64,000 bases of DNA from an uncultured Clostridium sp. (GCA_902471875.1 CABRLN010000003.1:1-64000); one strand, 5' to 3'. Positions 17,911-28,008 are shown, counted from the first letter of the stretch. The notes: generated by a model not told the origin, from the letters alone. Translations and numbers: made by a program.

Positions 17911-18454
17911 CCGAATCACTCTATGGACGAGTATTGACCTTATGCTTCCGTGCATTAAAGCAAAAATCAGGAGTGAGCTTTCGTCATTTACGGAAAATAA
18001 AGTGACTGCACTTATGTACGCAGCCAACTTCAAGCATTTTGAAGAAATAACATATAAGCTCAGCAAGATATCTGTCGGACAGCCGATTATTGCGGTTGCT
18101 TCGTTTACCGACACTTTTAACGAAGAAAACAACTCAAACGCTGTAAAGGTTATTGATTCGGGTAATCTCGGAGAGTGCTTTGATATGGATTTTGACCTTG
18201 CGGAGTGGTATATCGACGAGAACGGCGACCTTTGCTCATACAATATTGACCGTGAGGGTGCAGGTTTTTATATCTTCTTTACGCTCAAAAAAGATGCTCC
18301 GCTAAGTCTGGTGCAGAGATTTTTCAAGGAAGCCGAAAGCGGCGACTGCGAGCTTGACTATATCAATGAAATTGCCGAGAGTATCGGCGACAAGGTGCTT
18401 GACGCTCTTGGTATTAAATTCTGCTGTTCGGACGGTGAGTGTAATGGCAAGTAG
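17885..18454 (+). CDS. ICE-conserved protein, unknown function
   Basis: A 189-residue acidic protein starting MMNKTTNANRITLWTSIDLM; GGAGG is five bases before ATG 17885. No membrane segment. Features include a central SVGQPIIAVASFTDTF stretch and a C-terminus ending CCSDGECNGK with three cysteines in seven residues, which might bind metal. It overlaps its neighbours on both sides, so it belongs to the operon leading to the MTase-helicase. I do not recognise the family. Confidence 0.65.
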   Translation: MMNKTTNANRITLWTSIDLMLPCIKAKIRSELSSFTENKVTALMYAANFKHFEEITYKLSKISVGQPIIAVASFTDTFNEENNSNAVKVIDSGNLGECFDMDFDLAEWYIDENGDLCSYNIDREGAGFYIFFTLKKDAPLSLVQRFFKEAESGDCELDYINEIAESIGDKVLDALGIKFCCSDGECNGK

Positions 18455-19376
18455 TCTTTCTCCGCTAAAGGGTAAGGAATGGCTTTACACCTACCGCAAC
18501 AGTCAGCAGATTTCAATGCAGACAGGTTTAATCGGCTATATCCGTGCTGATATGGGAACAAAAGGAAATGAGTTCTGGTCAACATGGAACAGCTTTCGTG
18601 ATGATTTGAATACACCCGAATTTAACTCTGAAAAGGTTGATATTATAAATCCTTTTTTAGGCGACGGCGGATTTCTTTCAAACAGGAGCGAGCTTGCTAA
18701 GTTCTGCCGTAGTGGTAGGGTGTTTGCTTATGAAACAGGCAGAGATTACGGTGTGAGAGTGAACACGCAGGATTATGCTTATCTTATGCGTCTGAATCCA
18801 TACAAGGGTGAATATAACCTTTACTGCTATTGCTACAAAAAGGATTGGCTTGACAGTCACCTTGAAAAAGCAGAAAGAGGTATTCGTTTTATAAATCCTG
18901 ATTACAAGGAGATATTCCGAATTGAAGACGGCGATAAAATCAGAATAACATATTCTGACGGTGAAAAGGCTGACAAGATTTGCAGATATGTTGACGACTA
19001 TCACTTTGAAGCAGATAGCGATATTTTTCATATATGTGAATTTGCAGAAAGGCTTGAAAAAGCGAAAGCCGCTGTTATCCCTCTCCGTCCCTCTTTGCCT
19101 GACCAATGCTATGTTTTCGTACAGTCTAAAAATAAAATCGGTATTGTAAACAAAGGCGAAAAAGGATATATCGATTCAAAGTCGGCTAACGGTAAGCCGA
19201 GTGAAAACCGTGCACTTGTTGATGATTTGAACGGAAAGCTCGGTATTACAAAAGCTCAGGCAGAAGCAATGAAGGCAGGCTCTTTGCTCGGCTGGGATTG
19301 CCCGGCGGCTGATCCGAAAAATTATAACGAGAAAGGAACACCTATCAAGCCTAAAAACAGAAACCACGAAAGATAA
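18444..19376 (+). CDS. ICE-conserved protein, unknown function
   Basis: A 310-residue protein. ATG at 18444 lies inside the end of the preceding gene; GGTGAG gives only a weak ribosome site, so coupling is likely. The central part is rich in Tyr/Asp/Lys. The C-terminal phrase LGITKAQAEAMKAGSLLGWDCP, followed by a Lys/Asn/Arg tail, resembles the tail of other accessory proteins of these ICEs. It is followed after 14 bases by the giant MTase-helicase gene. No enzyme motif is visible. Confidence 0.65.
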   Translation: MASSLSPLKGKEWLYTYRNSQQISMQTGLIGYIRADMGTKGNEFWSTWNSFRDDLNTPEFNSEKVDIINPFLGDGGFLSNRSELAKFCRSGRVFAYETGRDYGVRVNTQDYAYLMRLNPYKGEYNLYCYCYKKDWLDSHLEKAERGIRFINPDYKEIFRIEDGDKIRITYSDGEKADKICRYVDDYHFEADSDIFHICEFAERLEKAKAAVIPLRPSLPDQCYVFVQSKNKIGIVNKGEKGYIDSKSANGKPSENRALVDDLNGKLGITKAQAEAMKAGSLLGWDCPAADPKNYNEKGTPIKPKNRNHER

Positions 19377-19390
19377 GGAGGTGCTGAACA

Positions 19391-22300
19391 ATGGCAAGAA
19401 AGTTTGACCTTATCTCACAGCTGTATGAAGATACCTCGAAAGAGGTTATGTCACCCGATAAATGGGCGGAATTTCTGAAAACAGCCTGTTATAACTACCG
19501 ACTGCGATTTGACGAACAGCTCCTTTTATACGCTCAGAAACCCGATGCAACCGCCGTCCTGCCTATTGAACAGTGGAACAGGACTTTCGGTCGCTGGGTA
19601 AACAGAGGTGCAAAGGGTATTGCCGTGTTTGAAAGTCTGAACGGCAATTCACAGAGGTTAGTTCATTATTTTGATATTTCCGATACACACGCAAGCGAAA
19701 TTTCAAGGGCTGTCCCTATTTGGAATATGAAACCCGAATACACAGATGAAGTAATCGACACGCTTGAAAGCAGCTTCGGATATCTTGATGAAAAGAACAG
19801 CCTTGCGGATGCGATTATATCCGCTTCAAACAATGCTATAGAGGATAACATTCCCGATTATGTGGGCGATTTGCTTGTAACGGTTAATGATACTTTTCTT
19901 GAAGAATTGGACGAGGACATCGTTAAGTCAATGTACAGACAGCTTGTTAGTAACAGCTTTGCTTTTATGATTATGACAAGACTCGGCATTGACACTGAAC
20001 CGTATTTTAACGATGACGATTTCCGTGATATTGTCAATTTCAATACGCAGGAATCCTTAAATGCTCTCGGATTTGCAACAAGCGATATTGCCGAAATGGG
20101 ATTGTCGGAGATTTCCAAAACCGTGCTGGCACTCAACCGTCAAAATCGCATAATTGCGGAAAACAGACAAAGTGAATATACTAATAGCACAATAAATACC
20201 GAAAGGAGTTTTGACAATGGCAGAACTGACATACACAATGCAGGGCGATTACCTGCTTCCGAACCTGACGCTTCCCGAACAGCCGAAGGTACAGCTCGGA
20301 CATTACGCTCAGATGAGGAAGAATTACCTGTTGCAGAAGCACAAAATTCTCTATTACAATCTGCTGACGAAGGGAACGCTGACCGAACACCTGTCCGAAA
20401 TCGAACAGACGGCGACAGAGATGGAGGACAGAATTCTCAGACAGATGGCAACTCAGGAGGGCGTGACAGAGAAGCTGAAAGCGGACGACCCGATGAAGTG
20501 GACACGCCTGATGAACAACCTCAGACACTCGGCTCAGGAGATAGTCAAAGCGGAAGTGATTTACGCTTAGAGTATTACGACCGCAGCAACGAGGATAAAA
20601 GTATTCCGTTCTTTGGCGGTGATGATAAAATCAAAGCTGTTCTGTTATCTACTCCGTATCTCAAAGCAACCAAAACGGAAATAGCAAGATACTTTGAAAA
20701 CGAATCGGACAGTAAAAAACGAGTTAAATTTATCAAAAGCATATTCAATAATGATGCTACCGATATTACTACTCCCGACGGAAAGCGGAGGGGATATAAA
20801 ACCTATCAGAATGTACTTCTTTTGTGGGAAGGCGAGCAGGATAATAAAATATCGCAAGCCTACTATGATTGGGGTGTTATTGCAGGATATTTTGAGGGTA
20901 TGCGTTTGCTCGGTGAATTAAGAGATACAACAAAACCTCTGCCCTCTCTTAAAGGGCAGTTGGAAATATTAACAGCCGAGGCAGGAGAAAAAACTCCTGC
21001 CTTTGCCTTTTCTCAAGAGATTATTGACGCTGTACTTACCCACGGAAGCGGTGTAAGCGAGGGTAAAATGAGGATTTACGAGCAGTTTCAAAAGTCCCTA
21101 TCTGCAAAAGAAAACATTGATTTTCTGAAAAACGAGTATGGCTGGGGCGGCTCATATCCAATTATTATCGGAACAGGGATTGACGAAAGTCACGACGGCA
21201 AAGGTATTATGCTCAGCCGTGGCTTTGAAGATAACGCACCACGACTGCTGTTAAATTGGAGTAAGGTTGAAAAACGCATCGGCGAACTTATAAAACTTGA
21301 CCGATACCTCAATCCAAAGGAAAGGGAATATTATCCGACTTGGCTTGAAAAACAGGAGCAGATAAGAGCTGAACGGGCGGCGGAGAAAGAAATTCGTGAA
21401 GCAATATATACTCCACCTGCTGAAAAGGAAGCTGTCCCTGTTGAATATGAATACAAATATTCGCTCGGGGCATCGGTATATATCGGAGCGGATGAGTATG
21501 AAATTCTGTCCTTTGACGAAAACCGTGTAATGCTTTTTGACAAACAGTTTCCTCTTTTCAACAAGGAAATGACAAGGACGGAATTTGACAGCAAAGTCAA
21601 AGAAAACCCGATGAACGACCATTTAAAAGTTGCCGTACAACCCGAAAAAGAAAAACAGATTACAAAGCGTGATTATAGCAGATACAGTCCTGTTATGCAG
21701 GAATACTTCAAGATTAAGGACGAACATCCCGATACGATTATTCTGTTCCAAATCGGTGATTTTTACGAAGCTATGGGCGATGACGCCATAACCGTTTCAC
21801 AGGCACTCAGCCTGCATAACACCACCCGAAGAATAACCGATACAGAACGGATTGATATGTGCGGATTTCCGTCACACAGGCTTGAAACATATGCGGATAT
21901 GCTGCTTGACCGAGATTACAATATCGGTATTTCAAGTCCAAACGAAAGAGAAAGCCGGGATTTTATTCTTATGACTTCCGACAGGGCACACGCTCCCATT
22001 CAGTCCGAGCCAATCGGCGGGATTGATAACTCCGACCTTATCGGTAAGGAACTCACGCTTGATAACCGCAATTTCATTGTTGAACGGATTGACGGAAACG
22101 GTGATGCTTCTATGCGTGACATTACCTTTGAGGACAGTAACGGTTTTCCAATATTCAGAGTTGAAAAAGCCGATTTTGTTCGATCTGTTCTTGAACTTTC
22201 CGAAAAGAAAGAACTTGATGCGCCTGTTTGGGAGAGAAAACAGAAAGCAAAGGCACAGACCTTTGACCTGCACCCTGAAATTCCTTTGGCTGACCGATAC

Positions 22301-25300
22301 ACATTTGACCTCAAAAATTTTGAGCTTGAGGAGGTTGGTAAAAAGGCTCGCTTTCGCAGAAACACAGAAGCAATCCGTGTGTTAAAGCAATGTGAAGAGG
22401 AAAACCGCTTTGCTACACCCGAAGAACAACAACTCCTCGCTCAGTATGTAGGCTGGGGAGGAATACCGGAAGCCTTTGATGAGAATAATGCTGCTTGGCA
22501 AAGTGAATATAACGAGCTTTCACAGTTACTGTCCGATGCAGAATATCAGTCAGCAAGAGAAAGTACACTTACCGCTTTCTATACTCCGCCTGTCGTTATT
22601 TCAGCAATTTACAAGGTTATGGAACAGATGGAATTTAAGGAGGGCAACATTTTGGAGCCTTCCTGCGGTATTGGTAATTTTATCGGTATGCTGCCCCAAT
22701 CAATGCAGAATAGCCGTGTTTACGGTGTGGAGATTGACAAAATCTCAGCAGGCATTGCACAGCAGCTTTACCAACGTTCTTCTATTGCAGGACAGCCGTT
22801 TGAGCAGGCAGAAATTCCGGACAGCTTTTTTGACGCAGTTGTGGGTAATGTGCCCTTCGGCGATTTCAGCGTTGCAGATAAACGCTATGATAAAAACCAT
22901 TTCTTAATCCACGATTACTTTTTTGCAAAGTCGCTCGACAAGCTCCGCCCAGGCGGTGTAATGGCGTTGGTGACTTCAAAGGGTACAATGGACAAGGAAA
23001 ACCCAGCCGTGCGAAAATATATCGCACAGAGAGCGGAATTGCTCGGTGCGATAAGACTTCCGAATGATACCTTTAAGGGAAATGCAGGAACGGAGGTAGT
23101 TTCCGATATTCTCATACTGCAAAAGCGTGATCGTATAATAGACATTGAGCCTGATTGGGTACACCTCAATACCGATAAAAACGTTATTAGAATGAACAGC
23201 TACTTTGCAGAACACCCCGAAATGATACTCGGAGATATGAAAATTGTATCAGGTCGTTTTGGTGAGGAAACAACTTGTGTACTTTATGAAAATGCTGACC
23301 TTGAAAACCTGCTTGATGAAGCCGTTTCCAATATTCACGGCGAAATTGCAGAGTATGAAACGGAAGAAAATATAGAGGAAGAAGATAATTCAATCCCTGC
23401 TGATCCGAATGTCAGAAACTTCTCATATACCGTGCTTGACGATGTAATCTATTTCCGTGAAAACAGCCGAATGTCACCTGTTGAGGTATCAGCTACTGCT
23501 GAAAACCGAATAAAGGGACTTATTGAGATAAGGAATTCCGTCCGCACTCTTTTAGATTTGCAGACGGAAGATTACCCTGACAGCGATATAAAAGCTGAAC
23601 AGGAAAGTCTTAATAAGCTGTATGACAGTTTTACAAAAAAGTACGGACTTATCAACAGCCGTGCAAATACTATGGCGTTCTCGCAGGACAGCTCCTATTC
23701 GCTGCTATCTTCATTGGAAATACTCGATGACGAGGGCAACCTTGAACACAAGGCGGATATGTTTTTCAAGCGGACAATCAAGCCTCATACACCTGTTACT
23801 TCCGTTGACACAGCTTCCGAAGCTCTCGCCGTTTCTATGGGTGAAAAGGCTGATATTGATATGGAATATATGTGTCAGCTTTCAGGCAAGAGTGAGCAGG
23901 AGGTTTTTGAGGAACTGAAAGGTGTAATTTTCCTCAATCCTCTCTACGGTCAGGGCAATCCTGACGAACAAAAATACCTTATGGCAGACGAATATTTGTC
24001 CGGTAATGTCCGTGAAAAGCTTGAAGTTGCAAGGCGTTCGGCAAAACTATATCCTGATGATTACAACATCAATGTTGAAGCTCTTAAAAGAGTACAGCCA
24101 AAGGATTTAACGGCTTCCGAGATTTCCGTAAGGCTTGGCGCAACATGGATTCCGCCTGAGATTGTGCAGCAGTTTATCTATGAATTTCTTGATACTCCAC
24201 GCTATGCACAATGGAAAATCAAGCTGCACTATTCACCCTATACGAGTGAATGGAGCATTGAAAACAAAAGCTACGATACAAGTAATCTCAAGGTGTACCG
24301 CACTTACGGCACAGACAGAATCAACGCATATAAAATAATTGAGGAAACGCTTAACCTCAAGGATGTCCGCATATTCGATTATGTTGAGGATGAGGAAGGC
24401 AGAAAGAAGCCGGTACTCAATAAAAAGGAAACTACAATCGCTCTGCAGAAGCAGGAGCTTATCAAAGAAGGCTTTAAGGAATGGATTTGGAAAGATCCGC
24501 AGCGCCGTGAAAAACTCTGTAAGTTGTATAACGAAAAGTTTAACAGCACAAGACCACGTGAGTACGACGGAAGTCATATTACCTTTAACGGTATGAATCC
24601 TGAAATTGAACTCAGGGAACATCAGAAAAACGCTGTTGCTCATATTCTCTACGGTGGAAATACCTTGCTCGCACACGCAGTCGGCGCAGGCAAAACCTAC
24701 GAGATGACGGCGGCAGCTATGGAATCGAAGCGGCTTGGCTTATGCAGTAAGTCGCTTTTTGTTGTGCCTAATCACCTGACAGAGCAATGGGCGGCAGAGT
24801 TTTTACAGCTCTATCCTGCGGCAAATATCCTTGTTGCAACCAAAAAGGATTTTGAAACGAAAAACCGCAAACGCTTCTGCGGACGAATTGCCACAGGCGA
24901 TTATGACGCTATCATTATCGGGCATTCTCAGTTTGAGAAAATTCCGATGAGCGTTGAAAGACAAAGAATTATCCTTGAACAGCAGATTGACGAAATCACA
25001 GACGGCATTCGTGAGTTGAAGGAAAACCGTGGAGAAAACTTTTCAATCAAGCAGCTTGAAAAAAGCCGAAAATCATTAAAGGTAAAGCTACAGAAGTTAA
25101 ACGACCAAAGCCGAAAGGATGATGTAGTTACCTTTGAAGAATTGGGTGTTGACAGACTTTTTATTGACGAAAGTCACTACTACAAAAACCTTTATCTCTA
25201 TACGAAAATGAGAAATGTCGGCGGTATTGCCCAGACCGAAGCACAGAAGTCCTCGGACCTCTTTATGAAGTGCAGATACCTTGATGAAATCACAGGCGGC

Positions 25301-27082
25301 AGAGGAACGGTTTTTGCGACAGGTACGCCAATCTCAAACTCAATGGTTGAGTTATATACCATTCAGAGATATTTGCAGTATGAAACGCTTGTAGAAAACG
25401 GCTTGCAGCACTTTGATTCGTGGGCGTCTACCTTTGGTGAAACTGTAACAGCCTACGAGCTGAAACCCGAGGGAACAGGTTACAGAACTAAAACACGATT
25501 TGCTAAATTCTACAATCTGCCTGAGCTTATGGCAATGTTCAAAGAGGTTGCCGATATAAAAACGGCAGACACACTTAATTTGCCTACACCTACTCCCCAC
25601 TATCACAATGTTGCCGTAAAGCCTTCCGATTTTCAAAAGGCTATGGTAGCAGAGCTTGGAGAACGAGCCGAAAAAGTGAGAAACAATCAGGTTGACGCAA
25701 GCGTAGATAATATGCTGAAAATCACCAACGACGGACGAAAGCTTGCCCTTGACCAGCGTATGATAAATCCTCTGCTTCCTGACTTTGAGGGCAGTAAAAT
25801 CAATGCTTGTATTGATAATATTTTTATGATTTGGCAGGAGAACGCAGACAAAAAATCAGCTCAGCTTGTGTTCTGCGACCTCTCCACTCCGAAACCGGAC
25901 GCAGAGTTTTCCGTATATACGGACATTCGCAGAAAGCTGATAGAGCGAGGCGTGCCCGAAAGCGAAATCAGCTTTATCCACGAAGCAAAAACCGAGGCGC
26001 AGAAGCAGGAGCTTTTTAAAAAGGTGCGCAAAGGCGAAGTCAGAGTTTTGCTCGGTTCTACACAGAAAATGGGTGCCGGTACGAATGTTCAGAACAAGCT
26101 TATAGCCTTGCACGACATTGACTGTCCGTGGCGACCGTCAGACCTTGAACAGCGTTCGGGACGAATTATCCGTCAGGGAAATGAAAATCCTGATGTGGAT
26201 ATTTACCGATATGTAACAGAGGAAACCTTTGATGCATATCTGTATCAGCTTGTCGAGGGTAAACAGAAGTTTGCTTCACAGATTATGACTTCAAAATCTC
26301 CTGTCCGTTCTGCCGAGGATATAGACGATACTGCTCTTTCCTATGCTGAAATTAAGATGCTTGCAACGGGAAATCCGTATATCAAGGAGAAAATGGATTT
26401 GGATATTCAGGTGCAGAAGCTACGATTGTATAAGTCACATTACCTCTCTGAAAAGTATGAGCTTGAAGATAAAATTATAAAGTTTTATCCGCAGGAAATA
26501 TCATTGCTGACTGCAAGAGTTGACGGACTGAAAGCCGACTTAGAGATTGCCAAAGCGCACCCGAAGGAGGTTGACGGAAAGTTTGCAGGAATGGTTATTG
26601 ACGGCTACAGCTACACGGAAAAGGCAGAAGCAGGTCAGGTGATTATTGAAGCCTGCAAGGCAAAAACAACTTCCGAGCCTACGCCTCTCGGTGAGTACAG
26701 AGGGTTTAAGATGGAGCTTGAATTTGATACCTTTGAGCGTGCATATGCCGTAAAACTCAAAGGACATTTCACACATTCCATTACTCTCGGCACAGATATT
26801 TACGGAAATATCACCCGAATTGACAACGCTGTTGATAATATTGAAGCCCGACTGCACAAGGCGGAGGAACAGCTGGAAAATACAAAGGCACAGTTTGAAA
26901 CCGCAAAGGTTGAGGTGGAAAAACCGTTTGCACAGGAGGATGAACTGAAGCAAAAAATGGCTCGTCTGACCGAGCTGAATGCCCTGCTTGATATGGATAA
27001 GGGAGATACTCCTGTTGTCGGCGGCGAGCCTGACGAGGGCGATATAGTACCAGAGCGAAGGACTAAGGAACTGGAGCGATAG
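19391..27082 (+). CDS. Giant DNA methyltransferase / SNF2-like helicase with a MutS-I-like insert
   Basis: A 2563-residue protein; ATG at 19391 follows AAGGAGG. An N-terminal ICE-type domain is followed by a disordered, charged Gly/Asp/Ser-rich linker at about 276-393. Residues about 760-860 (from YSPVMQEYFKIKDEHPD through LFQIGDFYEAMGDDA) resemble the mismatch-recognition domain I of MutS. An N6-adenine MTase follows, with motif I EPSCGIGNFIG (about 1087) and catalytic NVPFGDF (about 1152, an NPPY-like box). Then a superfamily 2 helicase: HAVGAGKTYEM (about 1763), DESH (about 1926), FATGTPISNS and EQRSGRIIRQG (about 2254), ending in a coiled coil. Such proteins are conserved in Tn1549-like ICEs and probably protect or process element DNA. 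The role is inference. Confidence 0.9.
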   Translation: MARKFDLISQLYEDTSKEVMSPDKWAEFLKTACYNYRLRFDEQLLLYAQKPDATAVLPIEQWNRTFGRWVNRGAKGIAVFESLNGNSQRLVHYFDISDTHASEISRAVPIWNMKPEYTDEVIDTLESSFGYLDEKNSLADAIISASNNAIEDNIPDYVGDLLVTVNDTFLEELDEDIVKSMYRQLVSNSFAFMIMTRLGIDTEPYFNDDDFRDIVNFNTQESLNALGFATSDIAEMGLSEISKTVLALNRQNRIIAENRQSEYTNSTINTERSFDNGRTDIHNAGRLPASEPDASRTAEGTARTLRSDEEELPVAEAQNSLLQSADEGNADRTPVRNRTDGDRDGGQNSQTDGNSGGRDREAESGRPDEVDTPDEQPQTLGSGDSQSGSDLRLEYYDRSNEDKSIPFFGGDDKIKAVLLSTPYLKATKTEIARYFENESDSKKRVKFIKSIFNNDATDITTPDGKRRGYKTYQNVLLLWEGEQDNKISQAYYDWGVIAGYFEGMRLLGELRDTTKPLPSLKGQLEILTAEAGEKTPAFAFSQEIIDAVLTHGSGVSEGKMRIYEQFQKSLSAKENIDFLKNEYGWGGSYPIIIGTGIDESHDGKGIMLSRGFEDNAPRLLLNWSKVEKRIGELIKLDRYLNPKEREYYPTWLEKQEQIRAERAAEKEIREAIYTPPAEKEAVPVEYEYKYSLGASVYIGADEYEILSFDENRVMLFDKQFPLFNKEMTRTEFDSKVKENPMNDHLKVAVQPEKEKQITKRDYSRYSPVMQEYFKIKDEHPDTIILFQIGDFYEAMGDDAITVSQALSLHNTTRRITDTERIDMCGFPSHRLETYADMLLDRDYNIGISSPNERESRDFILMTSDRAHAPIQSEPIGGIDNSDLIGKELTLDNRNFIVERIDGNGDASMRDITFEDSNGFPIFRVEKADFVRSVLELSEKKELDAPVWERKQKAKAQTFDLHPEIPLADRYTFDLKNFELEEVGKKARFRRNTEAIRVLKQCEEENRFATPEEQQLLAQYVGWGGIPEAFDENNAAWQSEYNELSQLLSDAEYQSARESTLTAFYTPPVVISAIYKVMEQMEFKEGNILEPSCGIGNFIGMLPQSMQNSRVYGVEIDKISAGIAQQLYQRSSIAGQPFEQAEIPDSFFDAVVGNVPFGDFSVADKRYDKNHFLIHDYFFAKSLDKLRPGGVMALVTSKGTMDKENPAVRKYIAQRAELLGAIRLPNDTFKGNAGTEVVSDILILQKRDRIIDIEPDWVHLNTDKNVIRMNSYFAEHPEMILGDMKIVSGRFGEETTCVLYENADLENLLDEAVSNIHGEIAEYETEENIEEEDNSIPADPNVRNFSYTVLDDVIYFRENSRMSPVEVSATAENRIKGLIEIRNSVRTLLDLQTEDYPDSDIKAEQESLNKLYDSFTKKYGLINSRANTMAFSQDSSYSLLSSLEILDDEGNLEHKADMFFKRTIKPHTPVTSVDTASEALAVSMGEKADIDMEYMCQLSGKSEQEVFEELKGVIFLNPLYGQGNPDEQKYLMADEYLSGNVREKLEVARRSAKLYPDDYNINVEALKRVQPKDLTASEISVRLGATWIPPEIVQQFIYEFLDTPRYAQWKIKLHYSPYTSEWSIENKSYDTSNLKVYRTYGTDRINAYKIIEETLNLKDVRIFDYVEDEEGRKKPVLNKKETTIALQKQELIKEGFKEWIWKDPQRREKLCKLYNEKFNSTRPREYDGSHITFNGMNPEIELREHQKNAVAHILYGGNTLLAHAVGAGKTYEMTAAAMESKRLGLCSKSLFVVPNHLTEQWAAEFLQLYPAANILVATKKDFETKNRKRFCGRIATGDYDAIIIGHSQFEKIPMSVERQRIILEQQIDEITDGIRELKENRGENFSIKQLEKSRKSLKVKLQKLNDQSRKDDVVTFEELGVDRLFIDESHYYKNLYLYTKMRNVGGIAQTEAQKSSDLFMKCRYLDEITGGRGTVFATGTPISNSMVELYTIQRYLQYETLVENGLQHFDSWASTFGETVTAYELKPEGTGYRTKTRFAKFYNLPELMAMFKEVADIKTADTLNLPTPTPHYHNVAVKPSDFQKAMVAELGERAEKVRNNQVDASVDNMLKITNDGRKLALDQRMINPLLPDFEGSKINACIDNIFMIWQENADKKSAQLVFCDLSTPKPDAEFSVYTDIRRKLIERGVPESEISFIHEAKTEAQKQELFKKVRKGEVRVLLGSTQKMGAGTNVQNKLIALHDIDCPWRPSDLEQRSGRIIRQGNENPDVDIYRYVTEETFDAYLYQLVEGKQKFASQIMTSKSPVRSAEDIDDTALSYAEIKMLATGNPYIKEKMDLDIQVQKLRLYKSHYLSEKYELEDKIIKFYPQEISLLTARVDGLKADLEIAKAHPKEVDGKFAGMVIDGYSYTEKAEAGQVIIEACKAKTTSEPTPLGEYRGFKMELEFDTFERAYAVKLKGHFTHSITLGTDIYGNITRIDNAVDNIEARLHKAEEQLENTKAQFETAKVEVEKPFAQEDELKQKMARLTELNALLDMDKGDTPVVGGEPDEGDIVPERRTKELER
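20217..20570 (+). CDS. tnpV: TnpV-like transposon protein encoded out of frame inside the MTase-helicase gene
   Basis: A 117-residue protein in a different frame, lying entirely within the gene at 19391-27082. ATG at 20217 has its own AAAGGAG eight bases upstream. The sequence AELTYTMQGDYLLPNLTLPE, then LGHYAQMRKNYL, ILYYNLLTKGTLTEHL and MKWTRLMNNLRHSAQEIV, is the TnpV family pattern known from Tn4451-type mobilisable elements. In the host frame the same bases encode a low-complexity linker (residues 276-393), which suggests that the TnpV frame is the constrained one. Whether it is translated is inference, though both frames are open and the ribosome site is good. Confidence 0.7.
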   Translation: MAELTYTMQGDYLLPNLTLPEQPKVQLGHYAQMRKNYLLQKHKILYYNLLTKGTLTEHLSEIEQTATEMEDRILRQMATQEGVTEKLKADDPMKWTRLMNNLRHSAQEIVKAEVIYA

Positions 27083-27126
27083 CCAAAGACAGTATGGCGT
27101 TGTGCCGATTAGTCTAATAAATGTGG

Positions 27127-27155
27127 TTGTATATTTCATTCCCTTATGCTATAAT
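27127..27155 (+). promoter_or_regulatory. Promoter of the 27189 cargo gene
   Basis: TTGTAT (27127-27132), a 17-base spacer, then an extended -10 TGC-TATAAT (TATAAT at 27150-27155), 33 bases before the gene. The cargo gene therefore has its own transcription start. Confidence 0.7.
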
Positions 27156-27188
27156 TAAATAAAATTGGAGTTGTAGAGGCAGATTTCA

Positions 27189-27908
27189 ATGAAAATATTA
27201 ATTGATGATGTAAAACTTAACCTTCTTTTAGAACAGAAAAAAAGTTTTATTGGGAAGAAAGTAGCTTGGGATAGTATTCTATCCGCTGGTTCATTTTTAC
27301 TAAGTGCTATCTTTGCTTCGTATGGAGATATATGGATTATCCCCGGATTAGCATTTAAAATAGTATTTTTGCTAATTGGATGTATTTTCACTGCTAAAGC
27401 AATTTTGGATGTATTGAAAAGTTCAAAAAATAGTTATAGTTATCAAGATTTGTTGAAAGATATTAACACACTGAATGAAATTACGCACAATCATTCTATC
27501 GTTGCAATCAGAAATTCATTTAATGAATATCCAAATAAATTTTTAGTTTATGATGATCCAAATTGGAAATGTAAGTTGTTCATTAATTATAAAGACAATG
27601 TAAATAATGAGAGCTTTATAAAAGATCATATCTTTAGAGAACTGAAAGTGGACATCTCGAAGATTAAAATTAGTTATATTTCTCAGATTATTGGTGAAAA
27701 AGTATCAGGAAGAGATAATAAAACCAAAGTATATTGCCATAAGTTATTTTTGGCAACCATCGAAGAATTTCCAGAATTTATGAAGGATGATACTTTTGAA
27801 TGTGATGGTCGAACATATCACTGGAAGACTATTCTTGAACTCGAAAATGATCCCACAGCGATGGAGAAAAACTCGGATATAATTCGCTTTGTAAAGGAAA
27901 ACATATAG
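27189..27908 (+). CDS. Two-TM protein with a possible NUDIX-like C-terminal domain (candidate defence cargo)
   Basis: A 239-residue protein, clearly more AT-rich than its neighbours. Two hydrophobic helices lie at about residues 30-50 and 55-75 (SILSAGSFLLSAIFASYG; IPGLAFKIVFLLIGCIF). The C-terminal half, from roughly 120, is an alpha/beta domain ending YHWKTILELENDP and NSDIIRFVKE. This resembles, by memory, the membrane-anchored NUDIX-like effector domains found next to cyclic-nucleotide signalling defence genes, but the classic Nudix box is not obvious. It has its own promoter and terminator and breaks the ICE backbone. No nucleotidyltransferase partner is present. Confidence 0.6.
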   Translation: MKILIDDVKLNLLLEQKKSFIGKKVAWDSILSAGSFLLSAIFASYGDIWIIPGLAFKIVFLLIGCIFTAKAILDVLKSSKNSYSYQDLLKDINTLNEITHNHSIVAIRNSFNEYPNKFLVYDDPNWKCKLFINYKDNVNNESFIKDHIFRELKVDISKIKISYISQIIGEKVSGRDNKTKVYCHKLFLATIEEFPEFMKDDTFECDGRTYHWKTILELENDPTAMEKNSDIIRFVKENI

Positions 27909-27971
27909 ATTTTTATTAGAGTCTTTTTAAGAAAGCATTCTGCCAAATAAATTAAATATTAATTATTGTTT

Positions 27972-28008
27972 AGCTGCTTGGTTAAAAATCAGGCGGCTAT
28001 TTTGTTTC
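27972..28008 (+). terminator. Terminator of the 27189 cargo gene
   Basis: AGCTGCTTG (27972-27980) pairs with CAGGCGGCT (27990-27998) using some G-U pairs, then ATTTTGTTT. Confidence 0.6.

Noticed and set aside
26540..27139. 199-codon minus-strand frame opposite the end of the MTase-helicase
   Set aside because: Cys/Leu/Phe-rich shadow of the coding strand without a ribosome site.
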